Source: Bacteroidales bacterium (GTDB lineage: Bacteria; Bacteroidota; Bacteroidia; Bacteroidales; UBA932). From it: a DNA stretch of 40,301 nucleotides. Both the position numbers and the translations under genes were made by a program. The notes beneath the pieces were generated by a model. That model saw only the letters and a program-made list of their open reading frames with translations, searched no databases and had not been told where the DNA came from. The stretch spans positions 1-40,301 of the forward strand of contig JAFPWX010000008.1 of NCBI GenBank assembly GCA_017412645.1. Direction: 5' to 3'. Of the stretch, positions 33,106-40,301 are shown one piece after another; position 1 is the stretch's first letter; each line of letters opens with the position of its first letter.

Positions 33106-35838
33106 ATGGATTACGATTTCAGAAAGATTGAGGCCAAATGGCAGAAGCGCTGGGCCGAAGAAAAGACGTACAAGGTTGTTGAAGATAGCTCGAAGCCGAA
33201 GTATTACGTGCTCGATATGTTCCCGTATCCTTCGGGAGCCGGCCTTCACGTGGGACATCCCCTCGGCTACATAGCCAGCGACATCTACTCGCGCTACAAG
33301 AGGCTGTGCGGCTTCAACGTACTGCACCCTATGGGTTACGACGCTTTCGGCCTGCCTGCCGAACAGTATGCCATCCAGACCGGGCAGCATCCCGAGAAGA
33401 CCACGGACGAAAACATCGCCCGCTACCGCAGCCAGCTGGACCGTATTGGCTTCTCCTTCGACTGGGACCGTTCCGTGCGCACCTGCGACCCCGAGTACTA
33501 CAAGTGGACGCAGTGGGCCTTCATCAAGATGTTCAAGAGCTGGTACGATCCGGCCATGGACAAGGCTCGCCCCATTGCCGAACTCATCGACCGCTTCGAG
33601 CACGAAGGCTACGACGGCATCACTCCGCAGCAGTGGAAGGCCATGAGCGAAAAGGAGAAGAGCGACACCCTGATGAATTACCGCATAGCCTATCTCGGCG
33701 AGACCAGCGTGAACTGGTGCGAAGAACTGGGAACCGTGCTCGCAAACGACGAGGTGAAAGACGGACTCAGCGTTCGCGGAGGCTATCCCGTTGTTCAGAA
33801 GAAGATGGCCCAGTGGCAGCTTCGTGTGTCCGCATATGCAGAACGTCTGCTTGCGGGGCTGGACAAACTCGAATGGAGCGATTCTCTCAAGGAGATGCAG
33901 CGCAACTGGATAGGAAAGAGCGAAGGCACCGAAATGGTCTTCGACACCGAGTGCGAAGGCAGGCATCTGCCCATCACCATATTCACCACCAGGGCCGACA
34001 CCGTGTTCGGGGTTACCTTTATGGTGCTGGCTCCGGAAAGTCCTCTGGTACAGGAACTTACTACATCCGGCCAAAAGGCGGAGGTGGAGGAGTACCTGCA
34101 GTATGTCTCGCACAAGACCGAGCGTGAGCGCCAGGCGGAAACCAAGAACGTCACGGGAGTCTTCTCCGGATCGTACGGAATCAATCCCCTTACCGGGGAA
34201 AAGATCCCAATTTGGATCTCCGAATATGTGCTCTCCGGCTACGGCACCGGCGCCATCATGGCAGTCCCGGCTCACGACAGCCGCGACTACGTTTTCGCCC
34301 GCAAGTTCAATCTCCCCATCATCCCTCTTATCGAAGGGGCTGATGTGAGCGCTGAGAGTTTCGATGCCAAGGAGGGAACGATGATGAATTCCGGTTTCCT
34401 TAACGGCATGCCGGTGAAGCAGGCTATCGAGGCGGCGAAAGACTATGTGGAAGCCCACGGACTGGGCCGCCGCAAGACTAACTACCGTCTTCGCGACGCC
34501 ATCTTCTCGCGTCAGCGCTATTGGGGCGAGCCTTTCCCGATCTACTACAAGGATGGCATCCCCACCCCGCTTCCCGACAGCGAGCTGCCTCTCCGTCTGC
34601 CGGAAATCAGCAGTTTCCGCTCGCAGCATGGCGAGGCTCCGCTGGAAAGGGCTAAGGACTGGACCTACAAGGGTTATCCGCTGGAAACCAGCACCATGCC
34701 GGGATTTGCCGGAAGCAGCGCCTATTATCTGCGCTATATGGATCCCCACAACGACTCCGAACTCGTGAGTGCCGATGCGGACCGCTACTGGCGCAGTGTA
34801 GACCTCTACGTGGGCGGCACCGAACATGCTGTGGGTCACCTCATCTACTCCCGTTTCTGGAACAAGTTCCTTTACGACATCGGCTGCGTGTGTGAGGACG
34901 AACCCTTCCGCAAGCTCGTCAATCAGGGAATGATCCAGGGCCGCAGCAATTTCGTATACCGTAAGGTGGGAACCAACACTTTTGTGAGTGTAGGTCTTAA
35001 GGACAAATACGAAACCACTGAAATCCACGTGGACGTTAATATCGTGCATGGTGACAAGCTCGATCTGGAGGCATTCAAGGCCTGGAGGCCGGAGTTCGCA
35101 GACGCCGAATTTGAACTCGAGAACGGCGAATATATCTGCGGATGGGCCGTGGAGAAGATGAGCAAGAGCATGTATAACGTGGTGAATCCAGACGAAATCT
35201 GCGAAACCTACGGAGCCGACACGCTTCGCCTTTACGAAATGTTCCTGGGTCCGGTGGAGCAGAGCAAGCCCTGGGATACCAAAGGTATCGACGGGGTGCA
35301 TCGCTTCCTCAAGAAGTTCTGGCGCCTCTTCTTCGACCGCGACACGCTCCTGGTCAGCGATGCCAAACCTTCCGCGGCCGAACTCAAGGCCCTGCATACC
35401 CTGATCGGCAAGGAACAGGAAGACATCGAGAGTTTCTCCTACAATACCAATATCTCGGCCTTCATGATAGCGGTGAACACCCTCACCGAACTCAAGACCA
35501 GCTCGCGCGAGATACTTGAGCCCCTCGTGGTGCTGCTTTCGCCTTTCGCTCCCCACATGGCAGAAGAACTCTGGGAAGCGCTCGGACACTCCGACAGCGT
35601 CACCAAGGCGGCATTCCCCGAGTTCAATCCGGCACTCATCGTGGAAGACAGCGTGAAGTATCCGGTTTCCTTTAACGGAAAGATGCGTTTCACCGTAGAT
35701 CTTCCCAAGAGCGCCTCTCCAGCGGAAGTGGAAGCCGCAGTGAAAGCCCTTCCCGACACAGCTCGCTACGTGGGAAATCAGACCATTGTGAAGGTTATCG
35801 TGGTTCCCGGCAGAATCGTGAACATAGTTCTGAAATGA
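33106..35838 (+). CDS. leuS: Leucyl-tRNA synthetase
   Basis: This 910-residue class I synthetase attaches leucine to its tRNA. The HIGH signature is HVGH at residues 48-51 in [16 protein letters not shown], and KMSKS is at 684-688. The CP1 editing domain (about 220-420) is present, with [18 protein letters not shown] and [15 protein letters not shown]. The C-terminal anticodon and tail domains are complete, ending with [17 protein letters not shown]. Length is slightly above the E. coli enzyme (860), typical for Bacteroidota. The stop overlaps the next ATG (ATGA). Confidence 0.97.
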   Translation: MDYDFRKIEAKWQKRWAEEKTYKVVEDSSKPKYYVLDMFPYPSGAGLHVGHPLGYIASDIYSRYKRLCGFNVLHPMGYDAFGLPAEQYAIQTGQHPEKTTDENIARYRSQLDRIGFSFDWDRSVRTCDPEYYKWTQWAFIKMFKSWYDPAMDKARPIAELIDRFEHEGYDGITPQQWKAMSEKEKSDTLMNYRIAYLGETSVNWCEELGTVLANDEVKDGLSVRGGYPVVQKKMAQWQLRVSAYAERLLAGLDKLEWSDSLKEMQRNWIGKSEGTEMVFDTECEGRHLPITIFTTRADTVFGVTFMVLAPESPLVQELTTSGQKAEVEEYLQYVSHKTERERQAETKNVTGVFSGSYGINPLTGEKIPIWISEYVLSGYGTGAIMAVPAHDSRDYVFARKFNLPIIPLIEGADVSAESFDAKEGTMMNSGFLNGMPVKQAIEAAKDYVEAHGLGRRKTNYRLRDAIFSRQRYWGEPFPIYYKDGIPTPLPDSELPLRLPEISSFRSQHGEAPLERAKDWTYKGYPLETSTMPGFAGSSAYYLRYMDPHNDSELVSADADRYWRSVDLYVGGTEHAVGHLIYSRFWNKFLYDIGCVCEDEPFRKLVNQGMIQGRSNFVYRKVGTNTFVSVGLKDKYETTEIHVDVNIVHGDKLDLEAFKAWRPEFADAEFELENGEYICGWAVEKMSKSMYNVVNPDEICETYGADTLRLYEMFLGPVEQSKPWDTKGIDGVHRFLKKFWRLFFDRDTLLVSDAKPSAAELKALHTLIGKEQEDIESFSYNTNISAFMIAVNTLTELKTSSREILEPLVVLLSPFAPHMAEELWEALGHSDSVTKAAFPEFNPALIVEDSVKYPVSFNGKMRFTVDLPKSASPAEVEAAVKALPDTARYVGNQTIVKVIVVPGRIVNIVLK

Positions 35839-36788
35839 AAAACAAAGTACTGAAAACCATCTGGGAGTACCTGGTACTCACTTTTGCAACTTTCGTCTTC
35901 ACCGTTTCGTGGGAGGCGTTCATGATCCCCAATGGGATGTCCGCTGGTGGAATCATGGGTGTCTGTACCATCTTGGAATTCGCCACTGGCGGCTTTATCA
36001 AGGCATCGCTTTCTTTCTTCATAATAAATGCGTTCCTTATCCTGCTGGCAGTACTTGTTTTCGGCATAGGCTTCGGATTCAAGACGATATACTGCATAGT
36101 TATGTCGTCGGTTTTCCTCTGGTTGGTGGGCGACTGGGGCTGGTTACATTCCATACCCGGAAATTTCCTGTATGTGGAGGACAAGACCCTCGTTCCCATC
36201 ATCGCCGGTATCTTCGAGGCCCTTGGCATAGGACTGGCGATACGATCCGGGGGGAGTACGGGTGGTACGGACATCATAGCATTGATTATCAACAAGTACT
36301 GGCCGGTATCGCTCAGCGGTGTTTTCTTTGTCACCGACTTCATAGTTGTTATTGCACAGCTTATGCTGCGTCCCGGATTCGGCTCTTACGTGGGAGATCC
36401 CAAGACCTTCAACGACGTGATGTACGGTATCCTGGAGATTGTAACGTTCGCTCTCACCATAGACCTGTTTACTGTAGGTGGACGAAAGACGATGCAGTTG
36501 CTGATCTTCTCCGAGAAATACCAGGAGATTGCCGATTACGTGTGCAACACCATGGAGCGCGGAGTCACCGTCCTCAAGGCGCAGGGATGGTTCACCCGTC
36601 GCGACCGCAGCGTGCTTCTGATTCTGCTTACCCGTCAGGAACTCTCCAATCTGAGCAAGGTGGTGAATGCAATCGACCCGAAGGCATTTTTGAGTGTATC
36701 CAACGCCTCCGGAGTTTACGGCGAGGGCTTTGAGCAGATCAAGACAGGAAAGTTGAAACTGGATATCAAATCGAAAAAACAACAGTGA
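35835..36788 (+). CDS. YitT-family membrane protein, first copy
   Basis: This 317-residue protein has about five to six membrane helices in its first 215 residues and a soluble C-terminal DUF2179 domain (about 220-310). Family hallmarks are [17 protein letters not shown], the glycine-rich loop [18 protein letters not shown], and the cytoplasmic part [29 protein letters not shown]. The family function is unknown; transport of small solutes is a common guess. It overlaps leuS by 4 bases and is followed after one base by a paralogue. Confidence 0.92.
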   Translation: MKNKVLKTIWEYLVLTFATFVFTVSWEAFMIPNGMSAGGIMGVCTILEFATGGFIKASLSFFIINAFLILLAVLVFGIGFGFKTIYCIVMSSVFLWLVGDWGWLHSIPGNFLYVEDKTLVPIIAGIFEALGIGLAIRSGGSTGGTDIIALIINKYWPVSLSGVFFVTDFIVVIAQLMLRPGFGSYVGDPKTFNDVMYGILEIVTFALTIDLFTVGGRKTMQLLIFSEKYQEIADYVCNTMERGVTVLKAQGWFTRRDRSVLLILLTRQELSNLSKVVNAIDPKAFLSVSNASGVYGEGFEQIKTGKLKLDIKSKKQQ

Positions 36789-36789
36789 T

Positions 36790-37761
36790 ATGGCTGCTGT
36801 AAAACGTAGTTTTCTGACGGGCCTCAAGGAATACGCCCTCATCACGGCTGGAGTGCTATGTTATGCGCTCGCTTGGATAATTTTCCTTATCCCGAACAAC
36901 CTTGTAGGTGGGGGAGTCACCGGCGTGGCGTCCATCGTGCAGTATGCGACGGGAGGCGTAATCAAGGTGAGTTACGGTTATTTCGTAATCAATGCCATAT
37001 TGCTCATAATAGGAATGTCTTCTCTCGGCAAGGGTTTTGGTGCCAAAACGGTGTACGCTGTAATTGTCGCATCCCTGGCCTTCAATTTCGGAGGAGATTT
37101 GATTCCGCATGAGATTATCCGTTCCCTGGCCCTTGATAACGGCAAACTGATGTGCGTCATAATGGGCGGCATGCTGTCCGGCTTCGGCATAGGCCTCACA
37201 ATGTCCCAGGGCGGGAGCACCGGCGGGACCGACATAGTTGCGCTTGTACTCAACAAACGCCGCGGCATTTCGCCGGGAAGAATGATTCTCTGGCTTGATA
37301 TCGTGATAATCGCATCCTCGATTCTCGTTCCCTCATACAAGCCTGACGGCACCCTGATGCCGTTCGTGGACAAGGTGATGGTGGTGGTTTACGGTTACAT
37401 CCTGACCGCGGTGGTGAGTATCACCATCGATACGACTATTGCCGGTTCAAAGCAGAGTGTACAACTTTTCATCACTTCCAAGCACTATGAGGCTATTGCG
37501 GAAGAGATAGCCAGTGGTTTCCATCGCGGCGTTACCGTGCTGAATGGCAAGGGCTGGTTTTCCAAGGAAGATGCTCACGTGCTCATGGTCCTTACCCGCA
37601 AGGTGGACCTAAATCCGCTTCTCCGCAGCATCAAGGCCATAGATCCTAATGCTTTCATTTCCGTGTCCTCCGTAACAGGGGTTTACGGCCGGGGCTTCGA
37701 TGCAATAAAAACGGTCGAAAAGAGGGGGAGTAAATCGGGGAATAAAACTTTAAAATCATAA
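36790..37761 (+). CDS. YitT-family membrane protein, second copy
   Basis: This 323-residue protein is a paralogue of its left neighbour, with the same motif order: [39 protein letters not shown] and the DUF2179 part RGVTVLNGKGWFSKEDAHVLMVLTRK. A tandem duplication is the simplest origin; the copies have diverged well beyond recent duplication, and DNA identity is not striking. The two might form a heteromer. Part of an inverted repeat (37727-37736) lies in its last codons. Confidence 0.92.
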   Translation: MAAVKRSFLTGLKEYALITAGVLCYALAWIIFLIPNNLVGGGVTGVASIVQYATGGVIKVSYGYFVINAILLIIGMSSLGKGFGAKTVYAVIVASLAFNFGGDLIPHEIIRSLALDNGKLMCVIMGGMLSGFGIGLTMSQGGSTGGTDIVALVLNKRRGISPGRMILWLDIVIIASSILVPSYKPDGTLMPFVDKVMVVVYGYILTAVVSITIDTTIAGSKQSVQLFITSKHYEAIAEEIASGFHRGVTVLNGKGWFSKEDAHVLMVLTRKVDLNPLLRSIKAIDPNAFISVSSVTGVYGRGFDAIKTVEKRGSKSGNKTLKS

Positions 37762-37800
37762 AGAAAAAATTTATTTGCGATTTACTCCACATTTTACTCC
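37727..37800. repeat. Inverted and direct repeats upstream of the AraC gene
   Basis: GGAGTAAATC (37727-37736, in the yitT 3' end) is the exact reverse complement of GATTTACTCC (37779-37788). TTTACTCC occurs again at 37793-37800, 4 bases after the first copy at 37781-37788. The region between is very AT-rich. This could be an operator array or the basis of a long weak hairpin. Confidence 0.45.
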
Positions 37801-37822
37801 CTAAAAAGTGATCTAGATAATG

Positions 37823-37861
37823 TATCTTGCGGCCGAAATGCCAATCAGGCACCGTAAGATA
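37823..37861. promoter_or_regulatory. Imperfect dyad over the AraC gene promoter and start region
   Basis: TATCTTGCGG (37823-37832) and CCGTAAGATA (37852-37861) match in 9 of 10 positions as inverted repeat around a 19-base centre. The left arm resembles a -7 box (TATCTTGC) and the right arm ends one base before the ATG at 37863. An operator for autoregulation is possible. Confidence 0.4.
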
Positions 37862-37862
37862 T

Positions 37863-38843
37863 ATGAAAAAGTATTTCGCAAAGAATCTGATTCTGCGGAG
37901 CGCTTCGCTCCTGATGCTGGCCATACTCTGCGTAATATGTGCGTTGCGGGAAATCTTCTCCGTGCAGTCGCTGTGCGCAAGCCTCCTGGCCTCCTCCTAC
38001 CTGTTGCTGTTCTACCCTATGAGTTTTGAACTCATCAGGAAATCGTTCCCTTATGTATTCGGGCAGTCAGCCATCTTCGTCCTGGTGGCACTTTCGCCCA
38101 TCTTTCCGGGTAACGAATGTCTCACGCTCACAGCCTCCTTCATCCCGGCCTTCATTGGTTATACCTTCATGCGTTCTGTGGAGAAATACTCCAATGTGAA
38201 GTTGCTGTTCAGGGTAGATGCCATCTGGTGTGCCGTAGAAGACCATGCCCGTAATGTTTACCTGATAATCCTTGGAGGGATAGTGGTGGCTGCGCTTACT
38301 TCCTGCCATTATGAGGCTCCTGCGTGGGTGTTCTTTATCCACATTTTTCTTTTGATAGCATATCTTGTGATAAGCTACTTGAGGGCATACAGCGGCAGTA
38401 CTTTCCTGATAGGATTCAACAAAGAGAAAACCATAAAAAAAGTTATTCAGGGTAATCTGCGCACGCTTCCGGAATTTGATGGTCCGGACGATCATATGAA
38501 TCTGGTATACAATAAGGTCCTGCGTTTCATGGAGAGCTGCCGACCCTTCCTCGACCCCCGCTTCAGCATCGAAGACATGGCATCGGCAGTGTTTTCCAAC
38601 AAGGTATATCTTTCGAAGGCTATCAACTATTATTCGGGGCGCAATTTCAGGCAGTTCGTCAACTACTACCGTGTGCTGTACGCCACTGATCTGATGAAAA
38701 AAGACCGCCACCTAAAGGTGACGGAACTGGCGCAAAAATGCGGATTCAATTCTGTAGTTACCTTCAATGCCGCCTTTAAGCTGAATATGAATATGACTCC
38801 CAGCTCATATTACGGCATACTATCGGCCAAGGCTATAGCCTGA
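37863..38843 (+). CDS. Membrane-anchored AraC-family transcription regulator
   Basis: This 326-residue protein has about six hydrophobic helices (11-29, 34-52, 64-80, 85-103, 132-149, 154-173) followed by a linker and a C-terminal AraC-type double helix-turn-helix (about 225-318). The DNA-binding part reads FSIEDMASAVFSNKVYLSKAINYYSGRNFRQFVNYYRVLYA and TELAQKCGFNSVVTFNAAFKLNMNMTPSSYY, a normal AraC signature. There is no receiver or sensor domain outside the membrane part. The ATG at 37863 is preferred; the frame is open to 37827 but those codons overlap the promoter dyad. The 3' end overlaps the convergent rluA-like gene by 11 bases. Confidence 0.87.
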   Translation: MKKYFAKNLILRSASLLMLAILCVICALREIFSVQSLCASLLASSYLLLFYPMSFELIRKSFPYVFGQSAIFVLVALSPIFPGNECLTLTASFIPAFIGYTFMRSVEKYSNVKLLFRVDAIWCAVEDHARNVYLIILGGIVVAALTSCHYEAPAWVFFIHIFLLIAYLVISYLRAYSGSTFLIGFNKEKTIKKVIQGNLRTLPEFDGPDDHMNLVYNKVLRFMESCRPFLDPRFSIEDMASAVFSNKVYLSKAINYYSGRNFRQFVNYYRVLYATDLMKKDRHLKVTELAQKCGFNSVVTFNAAFKLNMNMTPSSYYGILSAKAIA

Positions 38844-39516
38844 CGCCTTTCCAGCTTTCCGGAACGGGGGCTTCCACTGTCAACTCAGTCTTTTGGACTG
38901 GGTGCACGAAGACAGCCCTGCGGGAATGCAGGCAGATGCCGCCGTCCGGGTTCGAGCGCGGCGCGCCGTATTTGAGGTCGCCCTTGATGGGGCAGCCCAT
39001 GTGCGCGAGCTGGCAGCGTATCTGGTGATGCCGGCCGGTGAGCAGTTCTACTTCGAGAAGATAATAACGTTCGGTATGCTGAATGAGTCTGTAGCGGAGA
39101 CGGGCTAGCTTGGCGCCGGTGGTGCCTTCGCGCACAACGTAACTCTTGTTCTGATTTTCGTTGCGGGAAAGCCAGTCTTCCAGCAGGCCTTCCTGTTCCC
39201 ATGGCTGCCCGCAACACAAGGCCAGATATGTCTTGTGCACGCTTCCTTCCCGGAACATGGCTGCCAGACGCTCCAGGGCCTTGGATGTTTTGGCAAATAT
39301 GACGATACCGCTCACCGGGCGGTCGAGCCGGTGGGGCACTCCCAGGAAGACGTTGCCGGGTTTGCCGTCCCTCTGCTTTATGAAGGCCTTGAGGACATCG
39401 GAGAGTGGAGTGTCACCAGTGCGGTCGCCCTGAACTATCTCGCCGGGCTTCTTGTTGAAAACCAGGAGATGGTTGTCTTCGTAGATGATGCGGGAGGCAA
39501 TGTCTGAAAAATCCAT
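38833..39516 (-). CDS. RluA-family pseudouridine synthase
   Basis: This 227-residue enzyme converts uridine to pseudouridine in rRNA or tRNA. The catalytic aspartate is Asp65 in PHRLDRPVSGIVIFAKT, preceded by the family opening IIYEDNHLLVFNKKPGEIVQGD and followed by the ending LLTGRHHQIRCQLAHMGCPIKGDLKYGA. It lacks an S4 domain, like RluA and TruC-type members; the target position cannot be predicted. The ATG at 39516 is chosen over 39552, since the upstream codons run through the promoter box at 39538-39545. Confidence 0.9.
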   Translation of the reverse strand: MDFSDIASRIIYEDNHLLVFNKKPGEIVQGDRTGDTPLSDVLKAFIKQRDGKPGNVFLGVPHRLDRPVSGIVIFAKTSKALERLAAMFREGSVHKTYLALCCGQPWEQEGLLEDWLSRNENQNKSYVVREGTTGAKLARLRYRLIQHTERYYLLEVELLTGRHHQIRCQLAHMGCPIKGDLKYGAPRSNPDGGICLHSRRAVFVHPVQKTELTVEAPVPESWKGVRL

Positions 39517-39537
39517 GTCGCGTGCTGCTTGCAGGTG

Positions 39538-39545
39538 CAAATATA
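39538..39545 (-). promoter_or_regulatory. -7 box of the RluA-family gene
   Basis: The complement reads TATATTTG, a perfect TAnnTTTG match, ending 21 bases before the ATG at 39516. A perfect dyad (39546-39560) abuts its upstream side. Confidence 0.65.
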
Positions 39546-39560
39546 GTGACAATTTGTCAC
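39546..39560. promoter_or_regulatory. Perfect dyad GTGACAA-T-TTGTCAC, probable operator
   Basis: Two 7-base arms around a single T form a perfect palindrome. It fills the -33/-7 spacer of the leftward RluA promoter and lies 90 bases before dnaK. A half site GTGACAA recurs at 39623-39629, nearer to dnaK. Confidence 0.55.
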
Positions 39561-39601
39561 AAAAGGAGGGGTGGCACGTGTTTAGTGTATCAGGAGATGT
39601 C

Positions 39602-39617
39602 GCGTCAGAAAAGACGC
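39602..39617. promoter_or_regulatory. Small hairpin in the dnaK upstream region
   Basis: GCGTC and GACGC can pair around the loop AGAAAA, 33 bases before the dnaK ATG. It could be part of the mRNA leader or of an operator. No CIRCE element (TTAGCACTC-N9-GAGTGCTAA) is present in the 39517-39650 gap, and no perfect -7 box is seen for dnaK. Confidence 0.35.
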
Positions 39618-39626
39618 ATGAAGTGA

Positions 39627-40301
<675 letters not shown>

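Noticed and set aside
32479-35589. 1036-codon open frame antisense to leuS
   Set aside because: The opposite strand encodes a complete leucyl-tRNA synthetase with all motifs. The antisense frame has no family-like sequence and comes from the strong codon bias of the gene.

Overview
The window looks like a chromosomal core segment of a member of the Bacteroidota, most likely a moderately GC-rich Bacteroidales species of an anaerobic habitat. The support is threefold. The -7 promoter element TAnnTTTG recurs upstream of most transcription units and clear Shine-Dalgarno sequences are rare. Several families are typical of the phylum (DUF4293, DUF3822 next to rsmD, PdxB, lipoproteins with FKBP domains). 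Fermentation enzymes (acetate kinase, a small phosphate acyltransferase and an acyl-CoA:carboxylate CoA-transferase) are also present. I cannot name the genus. Coding density is very high, many genes overlap or are 1-10 bases apart, and I see no tRNA, rRNA, insertion sequence, phage or CRISPR array.

Layout. Bases 1-65 hold the possible start of a leftward gene. A rightward ackA and phosphate acyltransferase pair (202-2334) meets a leftward operon, a MORN/Sel1 repeat protein, a GHL10-type glycosyl hydrolase and pdxB (6075 to 2338). Diverging from it are a secreted GH2 glycosidase, a CstA carrier and a DUF486 membrane protein (6116-9782). A leftward operon follows: a single-pass membrane protein, a short DUF3822-like protein and rsmD (11518 to 9775). 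A dense rightward run comes next: a DHH phosphoesterase, a double-FKBP lipoprotein, a MATE exporter, a serine hydrolase and mazG (11617-17160). It continues with a CoA-transferase and tcdA (17211-19237), then a GNAT-like protein and prfA (19251-21457), closed by a bidirectional terminator shared with a leftward fabF (21508-22755).

The right half starts with a membrane-anchored LytTR regulator, a DUF4293 protein and a nucleoside phosphorylase (22814-24952), then a leftward standalone Clp N-domain protein (24953-25465). gyrA and a TPR protein follow. After them comes a strong terminator that lies inside the predicted signal-peptide codons of a CapA-like protein, then phoH. A second rightward group has a SPOR-like lipoprotein, a degenerate M28 peptidase fused to a TonB C-terminal domain, leuS and two tandem YitT paralogues (31383-37761). 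A membrane-anchored AraC regulator, a leftward RluA-family pseudouridine synthase and the first 217 codons of dnaK complete the window.

Functional themes are translation and RNA maintenance (leuS, prfA, rsmD, tcdA, rluA, the DHH phosphoesterase), fermentation (ackA, phosphate acyltransferase, CoA-transferase), and envelope proteins of unclear role. Nothing amounts to a clearly new defence or biosynthetic system. The points most worth a second look are the terminator inside the capA signal peptide, the inactive-looking M28-TonB fusion, two regulators whose DNA-binding domain is tied to a membrane domain, a group of promoters so close to the start codon that the mRNAs may be leaderless, and a perfect dyad between the RluA gene and dnaK.
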